From CAVPKN01 sp964588495 (GTDB lineage: Bacteria > Chlamydiota > Chlamydiia > Chlamydiales > JAAKFR01), in contig CAZPPS010000002.1 in assembly GCA_964588495.1 (NCBI GenBank), forward strand, positions 73,607-137,606: a DNA stretch of 64,000 nucleotides. The letters are read 5' to 3'. The position numbers were made by a program, and so were the translations under genes. Every line of letters starts with the position of its first letter. The stretch's first letter is position 1. Of the stretch, positions 42,591 to 50,767 are shown in pieces. The notes under the pieces are model-generated. The model had not been told where the DNA came from and did not search any database. It was given only the letters and a program-made list of their open reading frames with translations.

Positions 42591-42756
42591 AACCTGAGTT
42601 TTGGGTTATTTTTCCTCGTAATCAGTGGATTTTTGTGAGGCAAAATCGCAATTTATTGAGAAGCTCATAGCTGAAAGCGCTATTTGTGAGCAAAAAAGTG
42701 CCATTTGGACCACAAAAATCCTTGAGGATGAGGGAAAAGAACCCAAAATTCAGGTT
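42591..42756. mobile_element. 166-bp MITE, family A, copy 2
   Basis: Same length as the copy at 11820-11985, with nine differences by eye. Terminal repeats AACCTGAGTTTTGGGTT and AACCCAAAATTCAGGTT (16/17). It fills the gap between the convergent ATPase and PLD genes. No clear target duplication is visible here. Confidence 0.85.
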
Positions 42757-42761
42757 AAAAA

Positions 42762-43757
42762 CTAGGCGGCTAAGCTGAGTTGGATTTCATGCGTGGAGGC
42801 GGCTTTGGTTTTTTGCCAGAGGGTGTGCATTTTTTGGTTTTGGGTCTCGGTGAGGGGATAGAGAATCAGAAAGCAGTCCCGGTTGCGGGAGAAGGCGGCT
42901 TGGGTCCAGTTGGCAGAGCCATTGATGAGAATCTTTTCGTCGATCCAGGCAAATTTGTGATGCAAAAGGCCAAGGCCCGAGCTGAGGGAGACGTCGAGCC
43001 CAGAAGCCAGAAGTTTTTCATAGGTTTGAAGGCCAGCTCCTGTAGCTTGCCCCCGATCGAGGATGATTTCGACATGAACGCCTCTGTTGTGGGCGCAAAT
43101 AATGGCCCTGGTCAGCTCCTGATGGGTCCAGGTAAACATGGCAACACGGATTGAGGTGGTCGCTTGGTCAATCAATTCTATCAACCTCTTGACTCCCTCT
43201 TTGCCCTTTTGTGGCAAATTCCAGTATTCTGCAAGCTGATTGCCGGTTGAAAACGACAGGAAGGGGAGGTCGTTATCGATCGCAGCTGCAAGCTCAGGGT
43301 TGATCAGGCCAACAACCAAATTGTCGTGCAATTTGAGCGATTCTGCCGTCATATTGGCGGAACCGATTAAAACTTTTTCCTGATCGATGATCAAGATCTT
43401 CTGATGCATCAATCCCGACAATTTGATCGCAACTGCATGCACGTGTGGGCAAAGCTTGCGAAACCCCCAGGGAGGCGTTGTGCTGTCGTGGATCACATCC
43501 ACCTCAATGCCCTCCCTGGCTTGCTTATTGAGAGCGTGTATGAGCTTTGCATCGCTTAAAGAATAGATCACAAGCAAAACAGACTTTTTTGCCTCCTTGA
43601 TGGCCTCACAAAAAATCTCTTCGAGATTGTCATTGCAAATGCTGGAATACAAAACAGGAGAATCGCCTGCTTTAATTTCTGCATATTGCCGAGACTCTGT
43701 GAGATAAAAACAGACGACGACAATTAATATAGAACAGAGCCAGCGAGCAACTTTCAT
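42762..43757 (-). CDS. Phospholipase D superfamily protein (CT084-like)
   Basis: About 331 residues from the ATG at 43757 (MKVARWLCSILIVVVCFYL, a signal peptide or anchor). Two HKD half-sites are complete: HQKILIIDQEKVLIGSANMT and HHKFAWIDEKILINGSANWT, so the active site is intact. It could act on phospholipids, cardiolipin or nucleic acid; the exported N-terminus favours an envelope or host role. The frame extends to 43784, but those extra nine residues (MEFRKRSKQ) come from the terminal repeat of a MITE. Order CT083-like, PLD, UbiD, rpmB resembles CT083-CT086, with insertions. Confidence 0.85.
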   Translation of the reverse strand: MKVARWLCSILIVVVCFYLTESRQYAEIKAGDSPVLYSSICNDNLEEIFCEAIKEAKKSVLLVIYSLSDAKLIHALNKQAREGIEVDVIHDSTTPPWGFRKLCPHVHAVAIKLSGLMHQKILIIDQEKVLIGSANMTAESLKLHDNLVVGLINPELAAAIDNDLPFLSFSTGNQLAEYWNLPQKGKEGVKRLIELIDQATTSIRVAMFTWTHQELTRAIICAHNRGVHVEIILDRGQATGAGLQTYEKLLASGLDVSLSSGLGLLHHKFAWIDEKILINGSANWTQAAFSRNRDCFLILYPLTETQNQKMHTLWQKTKAASTHEIQLSLAA

Positions 43758-43762
43758 CTGCT

Positions 43763-43926
43763 TAGACCTCTTTCGAAATTCCATTTGTTCGTTAAAATTC
43801 CTCTTTTTGACATCTTTGCATCAAAATTTCTCGAACGTATGTACGCATATGCTCTCAAAATTTTAATGGAAATCTGCACAAAAATAGCTAATTTTTCCAA
43901 GCAAAGCGAATTTCGAAAGAGGTCTA
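43763..43926. mobile_element. 164-bp MITE, family B
   Basis: Perfect 19-bp terminal inverted repeats: TAGACCTCTTTCGAAATTC at 43763-43781 and its complement at 43908-43926. The interior is A/T-rich and noncoding. It lies immediately upstream of the PLD start and so must influence its expression. Only one copy in the window; mobility is inferred from structure. Confidence 0.75.
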
Positions 43927-43973
43927 TTTGACAACATGGCAAAATAGTGTAGAATAAAGTTTATTTGATAGCT

Positions 43974-44222
43974 ATGAAAAGACTTGTCAACACCCACACC
44001 GAACAGCCCCTCGTTGAATATGAAGGAGCTAAGACCATTTTTCACAACAAATACTTAGAGCATGAAATGCGCGACATCGGCATTTTGATTCCCCACGGCC
44101 TCAGAGGTCTCTACAACGGCAAAGAGACCGTCCGCTTAGGGGATGATGAGTTCCAGAAAGCCTTCCGCGACATCTACTATCTCACCGCAATGAACGTCGA
44201 AACCTTTAAGTGGCAAGACTAA
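43974..44222 (+). CDS. Small conserved protein (CT083-like)
   Basis: An 82-residue protein from the ATG at 43974 (MKRLVNTHTEQPLVEYEG); a start at 43965 is also possible. It is soluble, with no signal and no Cys-rich motif, and contains HGLRGLYNGKETVRLGDDEFQ. No known domain is recognised. Its place beside the PLD gene, in the same order as CT083-CT084, is the best support that it is real. Confidence 0.6.
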   Translation: MKRLVNTHTEQPLVEYEGAKTIFHNKYLEHEMRDIGILIPHGLRGLYNGKETVRLGDDEFQKAFRDIYYLTAMNVETFKWQD

Positions 44223-44240
44223 ACGTTCCCGCACCCTAAA

Positions 44241-44480
44241 GCAAGTAAACGCAGAGACGCTAGCGGCGCAAAAGAAACAAAGAGAAAATTAGTATCTTTT
44301 TTCTCTGTGTTCTCTGTCTGCTCTGTGGTTTTATAAATTTCTCGTGAGCCCTAAGACAAAAAGGTTGCGGGACAAATAAAAAACCACAGAGTACTAGAGA
44401 GAACAAAGAGAGAAGTTATATTTTATCCGATCTCTCTCTCGTCTTTTGCGTCTCTAGCGTCTCTGCGTTGCCTTGCTTTT
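44241..44480. repeat. Nested palindromic repeat element, copy 3 (ACGCAGAGACGC / CCACAGAG type)
   Basis: The 294-bp gap has no gene. Outer arms AGCAAGTAAACGCAGAGACG (44250 region) and CGTCTCTGCGTTGCCTTGCT (44458-44478); inner arms TTCTCTGTGTTCTCTGTCTG and CCACAGAGTACTAGAGAGAA; the centre GACAAAAAGG...GGGACAAATAAAAAACC is a diverged version of the centre at 9121-9170. Confidence 0.75.
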
Positions 44481-44516
44481 GGGCATGGAAGCTGGTTCAG
44501 AACGAAATGTTAGTGA

Positions 44517-47057
44517 CTAAACCTTCTCGATTTTCAGATAGAGCTTGTCGTTGCGAACGTCGATTTCACCTTTTACGATCACTTCATGGCCATGAAAGAC
44601 TTTAAAAGTATAGTCTTCTGAAACTTCAGCATAAAAACCAAAGCTTGAATTTCTATAAAGATTTTGAACAAGTCGCTTAGCCTTTTCTTCCAATGATAGA
44701 TCTTCATCTGTAAGAGGCATGGGCATCACTGGAATGAGGCGATCATCTGTTGATTGCATCAGTTCGCAGTCAAGATACTGCTTTTCAGTAGCCGCATTTG
44801 TCGGGAAGGGCGTAGTGGTATGATTGAAAGCTTTGTCAAACAGACGGAAATCAGTGAGGGTAGAAGGAGCAGCTTCTTTGGCTTCTTCTTGGGGCCCATT
44901 GTTTAAAACTTCAACTACTCGGACAAACCGACTAAATTTATCATCACTCATAGGGGCGCCCTTGACCATAATGCTGTTTGCGCAGGCTAAAGTTCTAAAA
45001 GAGTTTAAAACATTGGCGTCGTTCTGGAGGTTTAAATCGATTGCGTTCATGAGGAATGAACAGGCAGCCAGGCTCATCGCATTATCCGAATCATCATCTT
45101 GATGACAACTAAAAGTAGGCAAGATCAGGTTATTTAAATATTGTCTGTAGCGAGCATAAAACAGGAACATAAAATCCTTACGAACGACACAAGGCATCTC
45201 ATCTAATAACGCGTCTGAGAAATACTCACTCACTCTATCCGCTAAATTGGCGACATCGGTTTCAAAGGCATTCCCTGGTTTAAGCTTCTTGATCAGGCTA
45301 ATCAGGTTAGCACTCATATTTTTCAGATCTTCGGGCTTGTTACTTCGCAGAGGTTTTACGATATCTGCCACAAGACTTTCTTTAAAAGCCTCATATGGAA
45401 TGAGAATCTGTCCATTAGGATTGTCATCAACATCGATTCCTTGACGGCTTTGGCGCCACATATCTGAGTCCATCGATAAATTCAGGAAATAATAAGTTTC
45501 TGGGCGCCTGTTAGCTAACCTGTGCATTGCGTCAAGCCGTGATGAGGAACCATTTCCATAATTTTGATGCTGGAAGTTGAGAATTGTCTGCCTTTGTTCC
45601 GATTTCTGCTCAAAACATTCTTGAACAAATAACTGCAGCTGCGCAATGACATCAGCAGAGCCCAATCCGTCGATAAAGGTGCTTTCAGAAAAGCGAATGA
45701 CCTTGACAGTATGATTTCCTTGATAGGTTTCCTGCCAGAGAGGGCAGGCGAAATCATTATCAAGCATCGGGTAATATTTAACACCGGTGAGGTTTTTAAA
45801 GGTATCAACAAAACCTCTACCCGCAGCACTCAAAAGTGGCGATTGATCTTCTTTTAACTGCTTAATCTTTTTATGATCGCTCTTAATTGTCTCATGAATT
45901 GAGGAGAAACTGAGATTTTTCTTATCAAGGATTTGCTTTACAACATTTTGTCCATAACTAAAAGCATCAAAGCCTGTGTAAAGTTGATAGCTCAGCTTGC
46001 GTAAAAAAACGCGAACCCCTTCAGAGAGATCCTTTAAAGTTTCAAATGTTGTTTCAATTTGCGACAAAAGGCCATAGCGGCTTGTGTGATTATGTCCCCT
46101 ATTATCCTGAATAATTTTAAGGAGCAAATTTCTGTAAACGTTTAGATCCGGATCATTAATCTCTTTTTTGCTCAATTGCCACAGTTTTTTGTTAAAAGAA
46201 AGAGGGAGCGATTGCTTTTTGAAAGAGCGTGTCTCTACATCATAAGCGCAGAACAGGTCAACAATAAAATTCATCTGCAAGAAGTAGAAATGCATCTTAA
46301 TGTCGCCGGGATACGCATAAGTTTTAGTGTAGTCGACAGCGGCTTTTGATGTCGTTTTTGCGACCTCTACGACAGTATTAAAGCCGGTGATCAAAACATG
46401 ACCGGCTTGAGAAACAAAATAGCCACTCCATCCATCAGTGTCGATATAGTAATTGCCCCAAGTGGAAATGAGGCTTTGCGCTTCTTCTGTTTGCTTAAAA
46501 TCTGCTTCCTCTCTGATTTCCACTTGTTCTGCTTCATTTATATTGAAAATCCCTGATTCCTCTAAGGGATTTGAAGGAGCTGCAAGCAGATGAAGCAAAG
46601 GCACAGTTGTCTTTTGTTGAGCAAATAGCTTTTCAGGTTCTTGAAGCGGAGGCTTGCCCCCTGTTTTTTTAGTTCTGTTAAGTCTCTCTGACTGCGCTTT
46701 TGGTTTTGGTGTTTCTTGGGGTTTGTTATTTTGCACGGCACGTGGGACGGGAGGGGCGGGAGGGCAGTACATGAGTTTGACGACATCGAAGAGGAGCATG
46801 GTTCCTGCAAAGCCGCCCAGGCTATACATAATGGGTAGGGCGGCGTTGGAGAGGGCATTTAAGGGGCCCATGGGGATGCCCATGTGGACACAAAGCGTAA
46901 GGCTTGCCACGATAATCGCGCAGGCGATGAGCGTGATGTCTAAAACGAGCCCTACCTGTTCACAGGGAGTCCATTTTTTGTCAGCTTTAGGGGCATTTTC
47001 GATAAGAACTTCTTCGGGCTTACACCAAGATTCGCAAGCAGGCAGTAGGTAAAACAT
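44517..47057 (-). CDS. Large Inc-like protein of unknown function
   Basis: An 846-residue protein. Near the N-terminus two hydrophobic helices (about 35-58 and 70-95) with a short connecting loop make an Inc-type bilobed domain; there is no cleavable signal. A Pro/Lys-rich linker follows (about 100-160), then a long soluble region of 680 residues with no recognised domain. AAGGGA lies 8 bases before the ATG. It separates ubiD from the PLD block where Chlamydia trachomatis has no such gene. A secreted inclusion-membrane or effector role is inferred from architecture. Confidence 0.58.
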   Translation of the reverse strand: MFYLLPACESWCKPEEVLIENAPKADKKWTPCEQVGLVLDITLIACAIIVASLTLCVHMGIPMGPLNALSNAALPIMYSLGGFAGTMLLFDVVKLMYCPPAPPVPRAVQNNKPQETPKPKAQSERLNRTKKTGGKPPLQEPEKLFAQQKTTVPLLHLLAAPSNPLEESGIFNINEAEQVEIREEADFKQTEEAQSLISTWGNYYIDTDGWSGYFVSQAGHVLITGFNTVVEVAKTTSKAAVDYTKTYAYPGDIKMHFYFLQMNFIVDLFCAYDVETRSFKKQSLPLSFNKKLWQLSKKEINDPDLNVYRNLLLKIIQDNRGHNHTSRYGLLSQIETTFETLKDLSEGVRVFLRKLSYQLYTGFDAFSYGQNVVKQILDKKNLSFSSIHETIKSDHKKIKQLKEDQSPLLSAAGRGFVDTFKNLTGVKYYPMLDNDFACPLWQETYQGNHTVKVIRFSESTFIDGLGSADVIAQLQLFVQECFEQKSEQRQTILNFQHQNYGNGSSSRLDAMHRLANRRPETYYFLNLSMDSDMWRQSRQGIDVDDNPNGQILIPYEAFKESLVADIVKPLRSNKPEDLKNMSANLISLIKKLKPGNAFETDVANLADRVSEYFSDALLDEMPCVVRKDFMFLFYARYRQYLNNLILPTFSCHQDDDSDNAMSLAACSFLMNAIDLNLQNDANVLNSFRTLACANSIMVKGAPMSDDKFSRFVRVVEVLNNGPQEEAKEAAPSTLTDFRLFDKAFNHTTTPFPTNAATEKQYLDCELMQSTDDRLIPVMPMPLTDEDLSLEEKAKRLVQNLYRNSSFGFYAEVSEDYTFKVFHGHEVIVKGEIDVRNDKLYLKIEKV

Positions 47058-47078
47058 AGCAATCCCTTTTTTTAAGTC

Positions 47079-47157
47079 GCTTTAGAGGTAATTGCTCTCG
47101 CGCCTTCATAAAATCCCTTTTCTAAGGTCCGAGAGTTTTGCAATTACCTCTTTAAAG
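47079..47157. repeat. 79-bp inverted repeat between ubiD and the Inc-like gene
   Basis: GCTTTAGAGGTAATTGC at 47079-47095 and its complement GCAATTACCTCTTTAAAGC at 47139-47157 (2-base bulge) enclose a smaller CTCTCG/CGAGAG pair. It could be an intercistronic hairpin, an operator, or a small repeat element. Confidence 0.6.
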
Positions 47158-47163
47158 CAAACT

Positions 47164-48951
47164 TTATACAACATGCCCGATTTCACTGTCACCCATTTCC
47201 ATTTTGTTTGGAAAGTAAGAATTCCACTTCTCAGTAACTGTACGGGCAGTTTCAGGGTCGCATAAAACTTCTGGAGGATAGTGTGGCTTCATACGGGCGT
47301 CGATCAGAATGGGACCTGAATAGCTGATGTGGCTCCGCACAATTTTGCACGTGTGAGCATACATATCAGCTGCGGGTTCAAAGCGGGTGAAGACAGTCCA
47401 CAAAAAGCTACTTGTGTTCTTGAGGGCTTTTGTGAGGCTGTCGACAAGAATAAGAAGGGGCCAGTTGGAAAAATCAGGATGATTCGTAAGGGCGTTGAGG
47501 TCGATGTTGGGATCTTTGGCTTCAATGACTAAAGCCCCTGGACAGAAGGGGGCAGCTCCTTGAATGCCTATGGGAAGGATTCCCTTAAATTCTTGGGGAA
47601 GAATGCGAATGGGATCACCAATTCCGAGCATCACGCCCCGAGAGCCTTTATTGAGGGCAGGTCCAGTGTAATCGAGAGTGTCCAGGGAAAGGTTTGAGAA
47701 AATAAACAGGTCAGTTTCTGGACGGAACCGCTCGAGAATCGTTGTGAGGAGCTTGGGGAAATCGCGCAAATCGACATTTTGATCGGTGAGCAGAAGAAAC
47801 TTCGTTAAAGAAAGCTGTCCTTCTCCCAAGATGCGGAAAGCAGACGTCATGCATTCCCGGTAATAGCGCTCGCGCACAACAGCGGAAGATAAAGAATGAA
47901 AACCGGTCTCTCCATAGCTCCAAAGGGCTTTGACTCCAGGCATCACCACCGGAAACAGGGGCGAGAGAAGCTCCTGAAGGTAGTCGCCGATATAAAAATC
48001 CTCCTGACGGGGCTTTCCAACAACAGTTGCGGGGTAAATCGCATCTTTCCGGTGATAAACAGCTTCACACTCAAAGAGGGGAAAGTCATGTGTCCAGCTA
48101 TAATAGCCATAATGGTCCCCAAAAGGACCTTCTGGATAGCGCACATGAGGAGCTGCTTTGCCCACAAGTGCAAACTCACATTCAGAAATCAGCGGGTAGT
48201 GGTTTTCTTTAGCACGGCACACATCGAGCTTTTTCCCCTGCATCAACGAGGCAATCAAAATCTCGGGGACATTTTCAGGCAAAGGGGTGATCGCACTTAA
48301 AATCAGCGCGGGCGCTCCTCCGATGAAAATATTGACCGGAAGAGCTTCGTTTTTTTGTTCTGCGAGGTGGTAATGGAAGCCGCCCCCTTTTTGGATCTGA
48401 AAATGGAGCCCTGTCTGGTGTTTGTTGTAGCGCTGGATTCGGTACATTCCCAGATTCGGAGGGCCTCCTCCTGGAGGTTCTGTGTAGACAAGGGGGAGGG
48501 TGACAAAATGCCCCCCATCAAGAGGCCACGTTTTTAAAAGGGGGAGCTGCTCAAGATCGACCGACCGCATCTTTTGTTCTTTGACAGGACCGGAACCCTG
48601 TTTCTTTGTTCCCAAAGCAAGAACAGACTTGAGCGTTTTTCTTTGTTGCCAAAGATCGGAAAAACTGGGAGGGAACTGGCTAGTGAGTAATTTAACGAGA
48701 GAGTCGATGATTTTGTCGGGCCGATTGGCAAAAGCCAAATCCACCCGTTTTTTTGAGCCAAAAAGATTGGTTGTAACAGGAAAAGGGGACCCTTTGACTT
48801 TGTGAAAAAAAAGGGCCGGACCATCGGCTGCAGCTACACGTCTATGAATCTCAGCGATTTCTAGACAAGGGTCTACCTCCTCATACACATCGACAACTTC
48901 TTTTTCATTCCGCAAAACTTGAAGAAATTGTCGCAGGTTAAGGAGGGACAT
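47164..48951 (-). CDS. ubiD: UbiD-family prenylated-FMN decarboxylase (CT085-like)
   Basis: A 595-residue protein of the UbiD family, which decarboxylates aromatic acids such as 4-hydroxy-3-polyprenylbenzoate in quinone synthesis with prenylated FMN. It starts MSLLNLRQFLQVLRNEKEVV and shows GGGPPNLGMYRIQRYNKHQT (near 155), ALILSAITPLPENVPEILIA, PEGPFGDHYGYYS (with family Glu/Asp) and DPNIDLN. Chlamydial relatives next to rpmB (CT085) are annotated as UbiD-like. Members of the family act on varied substrates, and this length is longer than E. coli UbiD (497), so the substrate is uncertain. It follows rpmB after 15 bp. Confidence 0.85.
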   Translation of the reverse strand: MSLLNLRQFLQVLRNEKEVVDVYEEVDPCLEIAEIHRRVAAADGPALFFHKVKGSPFPVTTNLFGSKKRVDLAFANRPDKIIDSLVKLLTSQFPPSFSDLWQQRKTLKSVLALGTKKQGSGPVKEQKMRSVDLEQLPLLKTWPLDGGHFVTLPLVYTEPPGGGPPNLGMYRIQRYNKHQTGLHFQIQKGGGFHYHLAEQKNEALPVNIFIGGAPALILSAITPLPENVPEILIASLMQGKKLDVCRAKENHYPLISECEFALVGKAAPHVRYPEGPFGDHYGYYSWTHDFPLFECEAVYHRKDAIYPATVVGKPRQEDFYIGDYLQELLSPLFPVVMPGVKALWSYGETGFHSLSSAVVRERYYRECMTSAFRILGEGQLSLTKFLLLTDQNVDLRDFPKLLTTILERFRPETDLFIFSNLSLDTLDYTGPALNKGSRGVMLGIGDPIRILPQEFKGILPIGIQGAAPFCPGALVIEAKDPNIDLNALTNHPDFSNWPLLILVDSLTKALKNTSSFLWTVFTRFEPAADMYAHTCKIVRSHISYSGPILIDARMKPHYPPEVLCDPETARTVTEKWNSYFPNKMEMGDSEIGHVV

Positions 48952-48966
48952 GTAACCGTCCCTTTT

Positions 48967-49242
48967 TTAGATTTTCTGGCCTTCAGAGCGCATTTGACGG
49001 ACAACAGCTTCTAAACCGTTCTTATCAATGTTGCGCATCGCAGCTGATGACAGCTTAAGAGTGATGAATCGTTTTTCGTCAGCGAGCCAAAATCTTTTTT
49101 TGCGCACATTAGGCAAAAAACGGCGGCGATCTTTACCGACGATGTTCAAACCGATCCCTTTTTTCTTTTTCGCAATCCCGCGGATCGTATAGGTCATGCC
49201 GACGCTTGGTCTTCTTCCAGTCACTTGGCATTTTTTGGACAT
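48967..49242 (-). CDS. rpmB: 50S ribosomal protein L28
   Basis: A 91-residue ribosomal protein: MSKKCQVTGRRPSVGM at the start (the L28 signature CxxTGRRP), a basic middle and ITLKLSSAAMRNIDKNGLE near the end. GGAG precedes the ATG by about 7 bases. First gene of the rpmB-ubiD pair, as CT086-CT085. Confidence 0.95.
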   Translation of the reverse strand: MSKKCQVTGRRPSVGMTYTIRGIAKKKKGIGLNIVGKDRRRFLPNVRKKRFWLADEKRFITLKLSSAAMRNIDKNGLEAVVRQMRSEGQKI

Positions 49243-49327
49243 GGTAAACTCCTATTTTACTGACGGTAAACAATAACAAAATGGCATCTATCTTGCAAGG
49301 GATTACAAAGATTTAAATCAAAAATAA

Positions 49328-49361
49328 CCCGTGCCCGCGCCCGTGCCCGTGCTCGTGCCCG
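49328..49361. repeat. GGGCAx hexamer array, copy 4 (single arm)
   Basis: CCCGTGCCCGCGCCCGTGCC and further units form one arm without its complement. It lies just upstream of sthA; read in the sthA frame it gives a spurious MPAPVPVLVP extension. Confidence 0.7.
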
Positions 49362-49372
49362 ATTTTCCCCCT

Positions 49373-50767
49373 ATGAATCCACTCAAAGTCAACTTCGCAG
49401 TCATCGGCTCTGGCCCCTCCGGCCAAAAAGCTGCCATCCAGGCTGCAAAACTGGGGCAATCGGTGGCCATGATCGAAAAAGACACTGTTCCAGGAGGCTA
49501 CTGTCTCAATTCAGGGACGATCCCTTCCAAATCTCTGCGTGAAGCCATTATCGATCTAACCCGCTATAATGAAAGAAGTTTTTACGGTTCGAGTTGTCTT
49601 CGAGAAGTTACAATTGCCGATCTCAATTTCCGGCTTAACACAGTCCTTGAAGGGGAAAGAGCTATCTTACTGCGGCAATTTAAAAGAAATAATATCCAAT
49701 ACATTCAAGGGGCTGCCCACTTTCTAGACCCCAACACCCTCCATATCCAAAAAAATGATGGGTCCTCCCTAAAAATCAGCGCCGAAAAAATTTTAATCGC
49801 CACGGGTTCTCAGCCCCGAAATCCCCTCCACATCCCTTTTGACAACGAAGTCATCCTCGATTCCAACCGCCTTCTTGCCATCGACAATGTCCCAAAATCC
49901 ATGCTCGTTCTCGGCGGGGGCGTCATTGGAGCCGAATATGCCAGCTTTTTTGCAGCTTTGGGTACAAAAGTGCATATTTTAGATCGGAGGAGCCGTTTAT
50001 TAAGCTCTCTCGATGCTGAAATTGGCATGCACCTTCAGGTGGGCTTAAAAGAAATCGGGCTCGAGTTTATCCCTAAAAAAAATCCTGTAAAAATCGAGCG
50101 GATCAACAATCAAGCCGTTGTCTATTGCGAAGATGGAACGATCTATACTGCAGACGTTTTGCTCTATGCTTTGGGAAGAGAGGCCAATGTCAAAAATCTG
50201 GCTCTTGAAAAATCGGGGGTGACTCTCAATGAGATGGGCTACATTCCGGTAAACTCCAGTTTTCAAACAAATATTGCCCATATTTACGCAGCGGGCGATG
50301 TGATCGGCTTTCCCGCCCTTGCCTCGACGAGCATGGAGCAAGGGAGGCTCGCTGCCCGTCACGCTTTTGAGGTTGATACCCACACATTTCCCACCTTTTT
50401 TCCTATTGGGATTTATACGATTCCTGAAATTTCGTGCTGTGGCTATACTGAGGCCGAGCTGCAACTTAAAGGGGTCAACTACGCTGCAGGGCGTGCCTAT
50501 TATTATGAAATTGCAAGATCCCACATCACAGGAAGTAGCCATTTAGGGATGTTTAAGATTCTTTTTTGCAAAGATACGTTGGAAGTTTTGGGAGTGCATA
50601 TCGTAGGACGCAATGCGACAGAGGTGATTCACATTGGGCAGGTGGCGATGTCTTTTGGGGCCAAACTCGACTATTTTGTCGATCAGGTTTTCAATTATCC
50701 CACATTTGCGGAAGGTTACCGCATTGCGGCTCTCAACGGCCTAAATCGGGTGAGACCAGGAGTCTAA
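49373..50767 (+). CDS. sthA: Soluble pyridine nucleotide transhydrogenase
   Basis: A 464-residue flavoprotein of the lipoamide-dehydrogenase fold. It starts MNPLKVNFAVIGSGPSGQKA and has GGYCLNSGTIPSKSLREA: the second Cys of the redox pair is Thr, which separates SthA/UdhA from LpdA and fits NAD(P) transhydrogenation. LVLGGGVIGAEYASFFAALG is the pyridine nucleotide site, and the C-terminus has VFNYPTFAEGYRIAALNG in place of the His-Glu pair. It balances NADPH and NADH. An upstream in-frame start at 49331 would translate a GC-rich repeat and is rejected. Confidence 0.9.
   Translation: MNPLKVNFAVIGSGPSGQKAAIQAAKLGQSVAMIEKDTVPGGYCLNSGTIPSKSLREAIIDLTRYNERSFYGSSCLREVTIADLNFRLNTVLEGERAILLRQFKRNNIQYIQGAAHFLDPNTLHIQKNDGSSLKISAEKILIATGSQPRNPLHIPFDNEVILDSNRLLAIDNVPKSMLVLGGGVIGAEYASFFAALGTKVHILDRRSRLLSSLDAEIGMHLQVGLKEIGLEFIPKKNPVKIERINNQAVVYCEDGTIYTADVLLYALGREANVKNLALEKSGVTLNEMGYIPVNSSFQTNIAHIYAAGDVIGFPALASTSMEQGRLAARHAFEVDTHTFPTFFPIGIYTIPEISCCGYTEAELQLKGVNYAAGRAYYYEIARSHITGSSHLGMFKILFCKDTLEVLGVHIVGRNATEVIHIGQVAMSFGAKLDYFVDQVFNYPTFAEGYRIAALNGLNRVRPGV

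Noticed and set aside
43758..43784. Longer start of the PLD protein (MEFRKRSKQ)
   Set aside because: These codons come from the terminal repeat of the 164-bp MITE; the signal peptide begins at 43757.
49331..49372. Longer start of SthA
   Set aside because: It would translate the GGGCAx repeat into MPAPVPVLVP; the canonical N-terminus starts at 49373.
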